Shown: piece after piece, positions 1 to 10,434 of the stretch
Layout of the letters: every line of letters begins with the position of its first letter
How positions within the stretch are numbered: the stretch's first letter is position 1
Origin: Gnetum montanum
Lineage: Eukaryota > Streptophyta > Gnetopsida > Gnetales > Gnetaceae
Direction: 5' to 3'
DNA: 64,000 nucleotides
Assembly (NCBI GenBank): GCA_015680685.1
Contig: MNCI01010845.1
Location: forward strand, 351,008 to 415,007
The notes under the pieces: model-generated
Told to the model about the DNA's origin: nothing
Seen by the model: the letters and a program-made list of their open reading frames with translations, nothing else
Database searches by the model: none
Translations under genes and position numbers: made by a program

Positions 1-1210
1 CAAGAAACTGTAAGTTGGTTAAATTGACTATCCATGAAGGAATGGCTCCTTCCAACTGATTGTGGCCCAAATTCAATGCTTTGAGCTCTCTCATTTCCTT
101 CACAGATTCTGGCAGTGAGCCACTCAAACTATTACGTCTGAAATCCAACACTGTAAGGCTCGTGCATTTGGCCAATGGCTCAGAGAAAGACCCAGAAAAA
201 CCATTTGAAAAGGCAGATAGCACTTTCAAGGATGATGGAAGTGCTGCTTGAATTTCTCCGCTGAAGTTGTTGCAGTAAATCAACAAGGAGCGGAGGTTAC
301 TGCAGTTTTTAAGAGTAGGGGGCAAATTTCCAACAAGCCTGTTTCCAGAAATATCTAGATAGTGAAGCCAACTAAGGGCACCAGTAGACCCTGGGATGCA
401 ACCCCTCAAATTATTGTTGGGTAATATAATAAAAACTAGAGATTTCATGTTGCCAATGAAATCTGGAATATGGCCTCTCAAGTTTGTGCTCACGTTCAAT
501 ATCATCCTGTTAAATTGCACATCTCCTCCTCTGACAACATTCCAGAAAGATTGTTTCCTGATATCTCCAACTTATGGAGGGAAGTTAAATTCCAAATAGA
601 CGTTAATTCCCAGCTTAAACCATTTCCCACAAGACCCAAACTCCTTAGCTGCTGCAGTTGATAAACACAATCCAGAATATGACCTTGTAATATGCCCACC
701 ACGTACAGATGATTTAAAGATTTCAAAGAACAGAGCTCCTCCGGCAACGGCCCCCTGAGATTCCCTCCTCTTAGGGTTAGGGATGTCATGTTTTTGAGTT
801 TGCCAAGCTCTGCGGGAATGTATCCTGTGAGGAGGCCTCCTGCTATATACATGAAGCCCTGTGACAAATTTCCGAGCTGCTGTGGTAAATTTCCTGACAA
901 GGATTGTGACTGCACATGTAAGCCACCAAGCATATGTAGCTTACCAAACTCTGAAAGGAATAGAACCATTAATCTTGTCGGATTTCAACGATAAAAACAC
1001 GAGCTTGGTCAAGTTCCCCCACTGACATGGTATGCCACCTTAGAGACCACCTGCTTCCCCGAACTTGTTGCCCAGTGATAACTTTGAAAGCGTTGAGCGA
1101 CCTGACAGGGACGCTGGTAAGATGCCTTCCATCGAATTCGACCATAAATCCAACTTCTCAAGTGAAGAACAGTTGGATATATACGAGGGAATGTGGCCCT
1201 CCAGTTCATT

Positions 1211-1653
1211 AAAACTGAAGTCCAGTTCTTGAAGATGTTTCAGCAGGCATATATGTTGAGGGAAGGAACCCGAAAGAGCATTTACAGACAATCTCAATTT
1301 TTGAAGAAAAGAACAGTTGGATAAACATGAAGTAAACATGAAGGGATCTGGCCCTGCATATTATTAAAACTGAAGTCCAGTTCTTGCAGATGTTTCAGCT
1401 GGCAAATATGTTGGGGGATGGAACCTGAAAGAGCATTTTTAAACAATGTCAATTGTTGAAGAGAAGAACAGTTAGATAAACATGACGGGATCTGGCCCTG
1501 CATATTATTAAAACTGAAGTCCAGTTCTTGGAGATGTTTCAGCTGACAGATATGTTGAGGGATGGAACCGAAAAAGCATTTCTAGGCAATATCAAACTTT
1601 GAAGAAAAGAACAATTTGTTAATGCATTGGGGATGTCGCTATGGAAGTTGTTA
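1211..1653 (-). repeat. Tandem duplication of a two-LRR unit (144 bp)
   Basis: The block starting AAAACTGAAGTCCAGTTCTT recurs at 1211, 1366 and 1510. The last two spacings are exactly two 24-residue LRRs (144 bp). The first interval is 155 bp because of an 11-bp tandem duplication (AAACATGAAGT, 1323-1343) that breaks the frame. The encoded unit includes LKHLQELDFSFN. Confidence 0.8.
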
Positions 1654-1711
1654 TAGCTTAGATCCAAGGAATTTAGCAGCGTAATCCGACCCAGCTCTGA
1701 AGGGATGTTAC

Positions 1712-2509
1712 CTAAAAATTCATGTATCATATTATAACAACAGTTGAGGAAACAAGATGATAACAATTCTGCATGAGATAATTAGTGATACCTAAATTTT
1801 GGACATTTATTTAGGGAGACTATTGCCTAAGGCAGAAAAGTAAATCAAACTCCAAATTGAGAAAAAAATTTAAATCAAATAACTATTTTAAATTTTAAAA
1901 CATGATGAGAAAACGGTAAAGTAACTACTCATTAAACAAACTAAATGTAAATGTTAAAACTCTATTAGAAATGTCTACTTAGAGACAGATCTAAAGTAGA
2001 AACTTAAAATGACCTTTTACGATTTAGATTTGGCAAGAAAGTAAACAATCCAATCCTAAAATAAGTCCAAGTAAAAGCTTCTGTAAATTTTAAAATCCCA
2101 AATGCCAACATGAGCTTTAATTCAAAATGTCCTTTCAACAAAAGTTTAACAAGTAATGTGCTCTGTCATAGAGATATTAAAATGAAACAGTTGCAGAAAG
2201 CAAATGACTTAGCTCTAAACAGAGCAATGATGCAATCTGAAAATATATGGCTGTAGTGTGACCTTGTCTACCGGTGCTTGTGAAAGCACGTCACCTTTGA
2301 CAAGCATTCACCTCTAATTGAAAGCACCTATGTATCATGTAATTTGTTTTAAGTAATGGATTCAAATCGTGAAACTATACCTAGTAATTGGACTCATAAG
2401 TTATGGCCTCATACCTAGCATGGGTGATGTTGGCATCAGCAATAACCAAAAAAAAAAACAAGTAAATAATTCATTATTGTCTGCTTTAGGGATTGGAAAG
2501 CATCGTTAC
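1712..2509 (-). other. Predicted intron of the LRR pseudogene
   Basis: On the minus strand the exon ends ..CAATTTCAAG at 2510 and is followed by GTAACG. The acceptor TTTTTAG ends at 1712 and the next exon starts GTAACATCCC. Joining the two restores a clean LRR (NQFQ then GNIPSELGR), a phase-1 intron of 798 bp. Both stops and repeat-derived sequence inside disappear on removal. Inferred from sequence only. Confidence 0.7.
1782..2448 (+). mobile_element. Decayed G-family LTR inside the LRR intron
   Basis: The left end (TGATACCTAAATTTTGGAC, then GGAGACTATTGCCTAAGGC) matches the start of the long LTRs of element G at 33029 and 34735. The right end (CCTAGCATGGGTGATGTTGG, then CATCAGCA) matches their last ~45 bases. 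At ~670 bp it is about half the length of the LTRs of G, so it is an internally deleted solo LTR or remnant, opposite in strand to the gene. A target duplication is not certain. Confidence 0.6.
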
Positions 2510-2925
2510 CTTGAAATTGGTTTCCAGCCAAATTTAGATTCTGAAGATACCTTAGCATACCAATTTGCCGAGGGATGCAGCCTGACAATTGGTTGTGTCA
2601 GACTGATTAAAAACGTCAGATTACAAATAGATGGAGAAATTTCCCCAATGAGATCTCCGAAATCTTTTCCGAAATCTAAATTCAGGGATTCGATTCTTTG
2701 ATGATCATAAGAGCATTAGATTCCATTCCAGTTGAAGCATAGGTGATGAGAGTTGCTATAACTCCAACTGCCAAGCATATTGGATGGATCATGTGATGTG
2801 TGCCTTGATATCCAGCAGAGCTTGAATCTTGAATTTTCAGATGGAAGAGAGTAACATGGCACTATTATCTTCATCAGTGCATAAAGCAGAATACCTGCAA
2901 GCCAATACAAGTCCATGCTCACCAA

Positions 2926-4213
2926 ACTTGCAGTTGCTTATGGAGATCAAGGAAACTCCAATTAACACACAAATTTGTCAGATTTTATGGAACTGCACTG
3001 GGATGGAGGGATCATATATATAATGTAAAATCTATAATGATTGTGTTAATCACTGGAATAAAATGAAACTTTGAAGATGTGGTTTGAACGAACTTTTTCC
3101 TTATCTCGCGAGAACCCAGTGGGCACGTTCATTACCGTGTCCCGTGAACTCACAACATTTAGAGTCTCTGATATCACAATATAATAATAATAATAATAAG
3201 ACAAGCCCACCGAAATTGCTGGACGTTTATGGTGTTCCGACTTTTCCTCATCACTGCCGTGTTGCAAATATTATGATGACTGCCATGTTGCAAAATATTA
3301 TCACTGTAGACACGTAAAGACTGGAATTTAAAGTTTTCAATTTTGTCTTGTTTTTCCTTTCCAGGCTGATGGCCCCATTCCGGTGGGCTGCTGTTGTCAT
3401 ATTATATTATTAGGTTATTGGTCTGACCATTGACGCAAGCAAATTTGCTGAAGATTCCAACAGAGCAACATTGGAGGAAATTGAAGAAGAAAAATCTTTT
3501 TAATTTAGTGATCCTAATATTACCGGAGGTAACAGTAAATGACGATGTTCTGAATATCAGCTATAATCCTTGCCTGAAAATCTGATTTGTTTTGATGTGC
3601 AAACTATAAATAAACCTCTCATTCACCGTGAGAGTGAGTCTATTTCCTTTTCTTTTATTTCTTATGGATTTGCCTCTGTTTCTGAATTTCTTTAGATTCC
3701 TGCCGTGCGTAATTTTTCAGCTTTTCAAACTTTCTTTCAATTCCTATCCGTCACTAAGGCCTTGAGACAAAAGTTCTGTAAGCATCACTATCGGCCCACG
3801 GGCCCACAACCCCGTTCTTGACTCTGTCGTATTGTCATAAATGTGTGGACTCCATTAAAGTTGTCTTTTTATCCATTATTTTTCCATTACCCAATGACCA
3901 CCATCCACGGCATGGACTACACATCAAAACTTAGTTGCATACTTTGGTCATTGATATTGATAAGCGTAGATTATACCTCTGATCTTGTATGCCTTTGCTG
4001 TGTCATTTGTATTTCTATTCTGTGAATACTAAGAAAATCAATAAGACTGCTTATGCTGAGTTGTTTTCGTGTTTCTAGAAGTAAAATGCGAAAGAAATCC
4101 ACTCTTTTAAAGTTGAGAAATGAAATCAATAGATGCAGCATCAAAAGCAAAAAGTTCATGTAATGTAACTAAACACACCCTTGGGCTTTTCTTCCTTTCA
4201 TCATTGAATGACG
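2926..4213. other. Non-coding flank between LRR gene and element D
   Basis: No protein with recognisable homology was found on either strand. The short open stretches here look random. A short (ATA)n microsatellite lies at 3179-3199. Confidence 0.5.
3014..3024 (-). promoter_or_regulatory. Possible TATA box of the LRR gene
   Basis: Minus-strand ATTATATATAT lies about 90 bases upstream of the predicted start codon at 2925. Position is suitable for a TATA element, but the region is AT-rich, so chance is possible. Confidence 0.35.
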
Positions 4214-4521
4214 TGTAAGGTGTGTTTATGCGTTGACATGGTCTCCATATCCATTGTCACTTATACAAATTGGCATAGGGTTGTTGCATTGGCATTGGGG
4301 TGGCGTCCACATCTAGATGGGGTTTTGGGTCTCTTATTTTTCAAATTTTCTCTCATGCTAACTGATCCTGTGGCCTATAAATTTGTTCTTGATGGCACCA
4401 CAAATCTAAACAAGATTAGTTGAAGGCATTAATGGATGAAGGTCAATTCCATTTTGTTTTCACATTCTGTACTTTAATTACTTGTGCAATTCAGTTTTTT
4501 TTTCACAATTATTTTCTTACA
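4214..4521 (+). repeat. 5' LTR of element D
   Basis: Matches 30973-31382, including GGGTCTCTTATTTTTCAAAT and the TATA-like GGCCTATAAATTTG near 4372. It lacks about 100 bp that the 3' LTR has between its CACCA and AATCTAAACAAG blocks. Confidence 0.88.
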
Positions 4522-4523
4522 TT

Positions 4524-4535
4524 TGGTATCAGAGC
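4524..4535 (+). promoter_or_regulatory. Primer binding site of D (tRNA-iMet type)
   Basis: TGGTATCAGAGC lies two bases after the 5' LTR. This is the usual plant Ty1/copia primer site, complementary to the 3' end of initiator methionine tRNA. Confidence 0.9.
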
Positions 4536-5200
4536 ATTAGATCTTTGTCTTGATGCATTTTGATGATGGTGCAATTGTCTGTATGGACTTTGGACTAAAT
4601 TTCGATTGAGTTTGAATTAAATTGAATTCTGGTTTTGTCATCCACTTCACTAGCACCTAGGATATTTAAGTCTGTATTATGTTATGCTGCTGCTTCACTA
4701 GCACGCAAACCACAAAAATAGTAGACTTTGAACTTTACTACCATAGGTTTGAAGCAAAAAAGTTTTACATTGCTGCTGGTCACATTCTGACTTAGAATTC
4801 AAAGATAAAACATTAGCATATAGAAATATTACAAAACACACACCACTATTCTAATCATGGAAATCCTCCATTTGGAGATAGGAGTTAGTGAATCTGTAAG
4901 AGACTCAACCAAGTGTCAAACTGTACTATTTCCATTAATCAACGATGGGTCAAAGTTGAACTTTATCTATGGCTTTTTCCATGGCTGATAAGGCTTTTCG
5001 TGCAAATCCATTTAAATGTTTCTTAAAAAAAAACTAGATTGACTTGGTGATTCCTTTTTCCACCCATCACAGTCCAAAGGTATCGTGGCTATAAAGTATT
5101 AGAAGTCAAAGGATAACTTTGCTAATGTCCTAAGCAAGTTGGTTATATGCATTTTTGATAAAATTATGTTTATACCATGTTAAATTTGGTAATTCATCAA
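4536..5200. other. Leader of D between primer site and element E
   Basis: Non-coding leader between primer binding site and gag. It continues after E at 7330-7782. No open frame or known motif was seen in either part. Confidence 0.5.
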
Positions 5201-5205
5201 TTTTA

Positions 5206-5692
5206 TGTTAGCAGATCTGGCAGCAGAATATGAAATGAGATGAAAATAAAGAGCAATTGAACAACACGTAATTGCAGAAAAATCTTATTACGAGTGATGG
5301 AAATAACAAGCATCTCTCTTCATCACACGGAGAGAACAAGAATAAACCTCTCTCTCATGCAATGTGGAAATAACAGGGTTCTCTCTTCATCACATGGAGA
5401 GAACAAGAAGAAACCTCTCTCTCATGCAATGTGAGAATTCTCCCACTCTTGTCTTTCTCATGCTGTTTATGATGCATCCCAGGGCAAACTTAAATAGCCA
5501 CATCCGGATTACAAAATTGGAAACATCTAAAAATTAACTAAGATAGAACTTCACAACATGTTTAGAAGTCTTATGTTATTTTTAGGAAACATTCTAAAAC
5601 TATCGGACGATAGAAACGGAAAGTGTGGAAAGTGAAGTTCATGAATAAGCAACTGTTGTGATCTATAGCATCACAGTTAGTATTTTCCAACA
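5206..5692 (-). repeat. 3' LTR of element E (left in the window)
   Basis: 487-bp LTR nearly identical to 6863-7324. It keeps a 25-bp stretch near 5527-5551 (including AACTAAGATAGAACTT) that the other LTR lacks. It contains local repeats of the type ATGGAGAGAACAAGAA..CCTCTCTCTCATGCAATG. Confidence 0.9.
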
Positions 5693-5707
5693 ATCTCCCA
5701 CTTGAAG
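5693..5707 (-). promoter_or_regulatory. Polypurine tract of E
   Basis: Minus-strand CTTCAAGTGGGAGAT abuts the left LTR. AAGTGGGAGAT is the standard plant copia plus-strand priming tract; element D has the same AAGTGGGAGAT. Confidence 0.85.
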
Positions 5708-5725
5708 ATTTTGATTGAGGATCAA

Positions 5726-6367
5726 TCATATCTCCACACCATCCTTTCTACCTTGCCATTCTATGCTGTTGATGTTGAGCGATGACACGGAGAGAAACCT
5801 TCTTCTTCTTGTCCCTCTGCAAGCGGAGGAGGTACCAGCGGCGGACCAGATGGCCTTGCCCTTCCACCAACTCGCCGGAATACCACTCCACCACAGAAAA
5901 ACCGCCAAACAAACCCTTGGAAACCTCACCACTGAAATCCTACCGATCCTCAGCAACTTCGACGTCATTGCCTGTGGCTGCTTCCCGGCCGACCACGACC
6001 ATGATACGGACCATGACAGCAAGCACATGTGCCCCAGCGCTGCTACTCCTACCACGGGCAACTCCAGGAGCACCTTTCGGACACGCCAAATGTGGGGTTC
6101 CACTGCGGAACACCTACTTCCCAGGTCGAGGGCACACAGGACGACGTCCATGTGCTTGCGCCCCAGGCAGACCTACTCTAGGCCATTGCGAATGGCGTTG
6201 CACACATCCAGGGCCTTGAGCCCCTTTTCCATGAAGTCCGTTGTCCATGAAGTCCACCACAGCGTGCGAGCGTGGCCTCGCACGCAGCTCGCCCAGCACC
6301 CGGAACTGGGCGTCCACCTCCAGGAACACGTCCTCAGACTAGCCTTCTCCGTTTCCATTTTCATCAC
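5726..6367 (-). pseudogene. Captured fragment of a ROH1/BYPASS1-like (DUF793) host gene
   Basis: The minus-strand frame reads FMEKGLKALDVCNAIRNGLE, one TAG, then VCLGRKHMDVVLCALD, and further on WRVRKVLLEL and LLSWSVSWSWSAGKQPQAM. This pattern (KALDVCNAIRDGIEQ..VLCAL..RRAKKAL..SWSVSRSWSAAK) is that of plant ROH1/BPS1-type proteins, which act in exocytosis or root-shoot signalling. A short upstream part (FLEVDAQFRVLGEL) is joined out of frame by a 16-bp duplication (GGACTTCATGGACAAC). GC content is much higher than that of the surrounding element, as expected for host exon sequence. The region 5760-5940 also stays open on this strand but I do not recognise it. Family assignment is from memory of the motif. 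Confidence 0.65.
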
Positions 6368-6439
6368 TGGTCGCGCTTGCGGATGCAGTCCTCAGCTCTT
6401 CATTTTCTGCATCTGCATCTGCATCCGCCTTTGCCTCTT

Positions 6440-6680
6440 CTGATGTGCTAAACTTAAATCTATGTTGCTTACTAGTAACACAATGCTCACAAAATGGTAA
6501 ACATACCGAATTGAGCCCAAGAAGTAGTCTCTGAATCTACAAAACTTGTTCTGACATATGACCAAGATTTCGATGCCACGACATCGTCGATTCTTCTCCT
6601 AAACTAGTTGATGTAACAGAAGACTCTCCCACTTGATGTGTGTTCCCCATAAGTAGGTATAGATTTGCAGCAACCTTTTC
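6440..6680 (-). pseudogene. Copia GAG-pre-integrase fragment in E
   Basis: The minus-strand translation reads NLYLLMGNTHQ, then MSWHRNLGHMSEQ, then FCEHCVTSKQHRFKFSTSEE. This fits the HHCC zinc-binding pre-integrase segment of copia polyproteins: H-x3-5-H in LWHxRLGHMS and the C-x2-C of CEHCxxGK. One stop and one shift interrupt it. It is all that remains of pol in this element and is followed without a gap by captured sequence. Confidence 0.75.
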
Positions 6681-6849
6681 TGCCTTCTTTTCATTGCTCT
6701 TCTTTTCATTCCACAATGTGAAGTCGCTTCCATTGAACTTTCACAATGTGAAGTCGCTTCCATTGAACTTCTCTATTTCGTATTTGCTAACCATTTTGAA
6801 AAATTTGTATGCACGATCTACAACACTTTCACGAACTATGAACCTGGAT

Positions 6850-6861
6850 GCTCCGATACCA
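6850..6861 (-). promoter_or_regulatory. Primer binding site of E (tRNA-iMet type)
   Basis: Minus-strand TGGTATCGGAGC directly inside the right LTR. It differs from the canonical copia site TGGTATCAGAGC at one base. Confidence 0.85.
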
Positions 6862-6862
6862 C

Positions 6863-7324
6863 TGTTAGCAGATCTGGTAGCAGAATATGAAATGAGATGA
6901 AAATAAAGAGCAGTTGAACAACAGGTAATTGCAGAAAAATCTTATTATGAGTGATGGAAATAACAAGCATCTCTCTTCATCACGCGGAGAGAACAAGAAT
7001 AAACCTCTCTCTCATGCAATGTGGAAATAACAGGGTTCTCTCTTCATCACATGGAGAGAACAAGAAGAAACCTCTCTCTCATGCAATGTGAGAATTCTCC
7101 CACTCTTGTCTTTCTCATGCTGTTTATGATGCATCCCAGGGCAGACTTAAATAGCCACATCCGGATTACAAAATTGGAAACATCACAACATGTTTAGAAG
7201 TCTTATGCTATTTTTAGGAAACATTCTAAAACTATCGGATGATAGAAATGGAAAGTGTGGAAAGTGAAGTTCATGAATAAGCAACTGTTGTGATCTACAG
7301 CTTCACAGTTAGTATTTTCCAACA
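6863..7324 (-). repeat. 5' LTR of element E (right in the window)
   Basis: 462-bp copy starting TGTTAGCAGATCTGG and ending TATTTTCCAACA. On the minus strand GGCTATTTAAGTCTG may serve as a weak TATA element near 7150. Confidence 0.9.
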
Positions 7325-7782
7325 TTTTATGCATATTTTTTATATGTATGCATCATTATAACTAGTGATCTATATAATTTTGTATAATTAGAGAGTAGCC
7401 ACAGCATCTTTAATTATGCAAAATTATATACTAAGAGGTTTTGGATCACATATGGTAGACAACATTAAAAATTGTGATTAATCATATGTAATATGATTAA
7501 TTTTATCCCACAGGAATTTTTATTGTATTTAATATGATTAATTAGGATGATAGGTTAAATTATTTTTCTTAATTTGCCCACAAGGATTAAGAAAAAGAAT
7601 ATAATTTAATAGTTTCATCATAAGGATATATGAATATGTTTGAATTAAAATTTAGCCCATAGGAAATTTTATGTCATTTGATTCATATTTTTCATGTTTT
7701 ACATTGGTAAACATGTATTATGGTATTTTTTAACCTCAAATTTAGTGACATAAGCATGTTGATTATGCAATTGTACAACTTG

Positions 7783-8048
7783 TAAGCTACTCTGATTTTA
7801 AATGTGAAATTCCTAAATTAAAGGGTGATAATTATAAGGTGTAAAAGGAGAGAATTCTTCCTCATTTAGGCTGGATGGACATTGATTATGCTATCTGTAA
7901 GGATGAACCACTTGCCATTATAGCAATCAGCCATCCAAATGATATTGGTAATTATGAAAAATGGGAGTGGTCTAATCGCCTCTATGTCATGTTCATAGAA
8001 ACCAAGATCTCGGCTAGTATGCATGGTTCACTAGAACAATATGACAAT
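7783..8048 (+). pseudogene. gag N-terminal part of element D
   Basis: Reads FKCEIPKLKGDNYKV, one stop, KERILPHLGWMDIDYAI, then EKWEWSNRLYVMFIETKISA and SMHGSLEQYD. This is the N-terminal region of plant copia gag (LxGxNYxxW..LDxAL..W..SNRLSLMxIK). The frame is cut by insertion of B after AAT at 8048 and resumes at 26904 (VHTLLNTIDEQFESL). No start codon could be fixed. Confidence 0.8.
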
Positions 8049-8406
8049 TGATGGGATGCGATATCGCATGGGCTGCAATATCACGTCCGCCGCGATATCA
8101 CATCCCACGTGATATCGTGTACGCGATATCATGTTGTCCCCCGCAATATCGTGTACGCGATATCGCAGTGCGCTGCCAAGTCTATAAATAAGAGGCAGCT
8201 CTCCCTTGTTTTCCAATCTAGATCTAGACCCTTAGGGAAACTCTGGCAGTTTTACCTCTCCAAAGATAGAATATTTTCCATGTGCCCACATTAGGAGCTC
8301 CAAAGTGAACTGATCTTTATTCGAGCAAATATTGTACCTGAACACATGTTTGTGTACGACAATAAAGACGAAATTCTTGGATAAACCTTATAGTGCATGG
8401 AATAGG
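8049..8406 (+). repeat. 5' LTR of element B, first part
   Basis: Matches 26075 onward: TGATGGGATGCGATATCGC, TATA box TCTATAAATAAGAGG at 8181, TCCAATCTAGATCTAGACC. Cut at GAATAGG by element A; 5-bp duplication ATAGG at 8402-8406 and 20056-20060. The U3 part holds many GATATC palindromes. Confidence 0.9.
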
Positions 8407-9951
8407 TGAAACACCACAAAAATTTCAGCAACACTTCTAGACAACTTCAGAGCCTCTGAAACGGCTTCAAGCAGCCCACCATGGAGCAAGCAAGGTCCCC
8501 TTAGGGCCCATAGATCACGACGACAACTGTCGGTGTCAAGAATCATCAGTTTCAAGGTCAAAAAGTGCAATTTTGGTTAAGTACACTGTGCTGCATAGCG
8601 TAAGGATCAGCGTCACCAACTTTTGGAGCCCCGAAACTGAGTCAAAACAGGCCAAAATCAAGCACAAGGACCCCCCATGACCTTCACCAAGGTCCCTAGC
8701 AACTCCCAGCCTCCAGAAAATCAAAATTTGGGCCCTAAATGAGGTATTTTCAGTTGATTATGCTGGAGCTACATTTTCTTATGCTGCACAACGTAAGGAT
8801 CCATGTGCATAGCGTAAGGATCAGCGTAAATACTATTCATTGCATAAACACTGTTCATTGCGTAAACACTATTCATCCGCATGAATACTATTCATCGTGT
8901 AAACACTATTCATCCGCCTAAACACTATTCATCACGTAAATACTATTCATCCGTGTAAACACTATTCATCCACGTAACCAACTTCCAGAAAATGGTAGAA
9001 AATTCTCAACATCAGCAACTTCCAAAAAATTTTAGAAAAACTCAAGGATAAAGAAGTTTCAAGCAAGACAAGTTGAATTTTCCTTGTACATTTCATTGTA
9101 AATCTTTATTTGTGGGACAGTTAGGCCCTCACAGTCTAAATTAAATGTACTTTCATGGGCTTGAATAACCCATAAATTGTAAAAAGCAATGTACTTGGTC
9201 AACAATGTAGCTTGCCGACACACATCCAACTCTCACCAACACGCATCCAACCCGAGCACAACTATCCATTGGATACATGTCACTAGATCTGCTTTTCTTT
9301 CATATCCTAACCATTGATTCTATTATGGAATTCTGTGCTGGAGCCTAACCCAACCCTATAAATACCCTGTCAATTCACATAAATCGGGGAGAGGAAAAAA
9401 TTAGAGACATTGGCAATTCTGAGAGAGGACAGAATATGCAATCCTTGGGTGCTCGACACACCTGACTATTGGCATCCAAGAATTTCTCACGTTCATCACA
9501 TCACATCATCGCATCATCACTTCAGACATAATCCCAGGGCTTAGTGCTTGACCTGCCATCCACACATGCAGCTACACTTTGACCGGTGCATACTTTTTTT
9601 ATTAAACAATACAATACAGTTCATTGCCTTCCATTTACATTGTTTAGTTCTATTTACGCTTTGTTTACAATATAGCTCTATTTACGCTTTATTTATAATT
9701 CAGTACACTCTGTTTACATTTTGTATCGATGTTTGCATTCTGTTTACACCGTTTACGATAACCCAGCGCTAGCCATAGCTTACGCTCGAGGAAGTCCTTG
9801 GTTGATTTGCATGTCGACCATCCAAGGCACTCTGCCTTCATTTACATTTCCAGCTTGCCCTCGGGCAAAGGCAGGATCAGCTGTGCCTACCCAACGATCT
9901 CTTGGTGTATGTTTCATTTCTAGCCTTACATCGACGATTTAGGTCAGTACA
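8407..9951 (+). repeat. 5' LTR of element A
   Basis: 1545 bp from TGAAACACC to CAGTACA. Contains the TATA-like CCCTATAAATACCC near 9353 and a ~19-bp minisatellite at 8823-8975. Matches 18885-20055 over its last ~1.14 kb. Confidence 0.85.
8823..8975 (+). repeat. ~19-bp minisatellite in the 5' LTR of A
   Basis: About eight imperfect copies of a 18-20 bp unit of the form TAAACACTATTCATCCGCG. The same array, with a different arrangement of variants, lies in the 3' LTR at 18896-19071. The array is upstream of the LTR TATA box. Confidence 0.85.
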
Positions 9952-9956
9952 GTTTT

Positions 9957-9973
9957 TGGCACTAGAAAGAGGG
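9957..9973 (+). promoter_or_regulatory. Likely primer binding site of A
   Basis: TGGCACTAGAAAGAGGG begins five bases after the 5' LTR. Plant Tat-type elements carry a similar site (TGGCGCTAGAAGGAGGG). I do not name the tRNA. Confidence 0.65.
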
Positions 9974-10050
9974 TCGAACTTGTTTTTTGTTTAATCAAAA
10001 CGTTGATCATGTTACTTGTTCAAACGCTACCCAAACCAAGTGCTGAAACC

Positions 10051-10181
10051 ACGTTGCTACAGTGTTTACACTACTACAGTGCTTACGTTGCTACAGTGTT
10101 TATGCTGTTACAGTGTTCACGCTGCTATAGTGTTTACGTTACTACAGTGTTTATGCTGCTACAGTTCTTACGCTGCTCCAG
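10051..10181 (+). repeat. 17-bp tandem repeat in the leader of A
   Basis: About 7.7 copies of a 17-bp unit of the type ACGTTGCTACAGTGTTT between primer site and gag. The open frames across it are a by-product of the repeat. Confidence 0.85.
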
Positions 10182-10434
10182 TACTGCTACAGTGTTTTTT
10201 CAACAAAAACACACAAAACGCATCTGTTTCAAAGCTGAATTCATCATAATTCGCACCTAAACAAATTTTCAGTGTTCACATGCTAGATACTTAGAAAAAT
10301 TTTCAGTATTCATACATTGACGTTGGTCACACTCTAGTTTGATTAGTTTGTTCATGTAGTTTTTGTGTCACAGTCACACTACAACTGCTTGCAATCCAAC
10401 TCCATTCATCTAGCCCAGTTTGCTAATGTTTTCC

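Larger units (their letters stand above)
1..2925 (-). pseudogene. LRR receptor-like gene, decayed, truncated by window edge
   Basis: Plant LRR receptor-like gene read on the minus strand. The start at 2925 (MVSMDLYWLAGILLYALMK) gives a hydrophobic signal peptide, followed by an LRR N-terminal cap (LLDIKAHI, then DPSNMLGSWS, then LCFNWNG). The first LRRs follow (GEISPSICNLTFLISL; LSGCIPRQIGMLRYLQNL). After an intron at 1712-2509, LRRs run on to position 1 with the plant consensus LxxLxxLxLxxNxLxGxIP, for example LKALNLGHNQLEGAIPSWI. Reading needs frameshifts near 2790, 2590, 1570, 1333, 960 and 525, plus in-frame stops, so the copy is dead. No transmembrane or kinase domain is visible because the gene leaves the window, so receptor kinase versus receptor-like protein cannot be decided. 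The family sits in the plasma membrane and senses ligands outside the cell. Confidence 0.85.
5206..7324 (-). mobile_element. Element E: small copia-derived LTR element with captured host gene
   Basis: Two LTRs (5206-5692 and 6863-7324, TGTTAGCAG..TTTCCAACA) are flanked by a perfect 5-bp duplication TTTTA (5201-5205 and 7325-7329). The primer site next to the right LTR and the polypurine tract next to the left LTR show that the element reads on the minus strand. The 1.17-kb interior keeps a copia GAG-pre-integrase piece (about 6440-6680), then GC-rich sequence resembling part of a plant ROH1/BYPASS1 gene. No RT or RNase H is present, so it had to move with enzymes from another copia element. 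It lies in the leader of D and is therefore younger than D. Confidence 0.88.

Noticed and set aside
2369-2701. Plus-strand 110-codon open frame
   Set aside because: It runs antisense across an LRR exon, the splice donor and the end of the LTR relic. No similarity of its own.
5715-6443. Plus-strand 242-codon open frame over the GC-rich part of E
   Set aside because: The minus strand carries recognisable copia and ROH1-like motifs. The plus frame is an antisense shadow of GC-rich codons.
10003-10260. Open frames in the leader of A as an Ogre-type ORF1
   Set aside because: They are created by the 17-bp repeat. No codon pattern beyond it.
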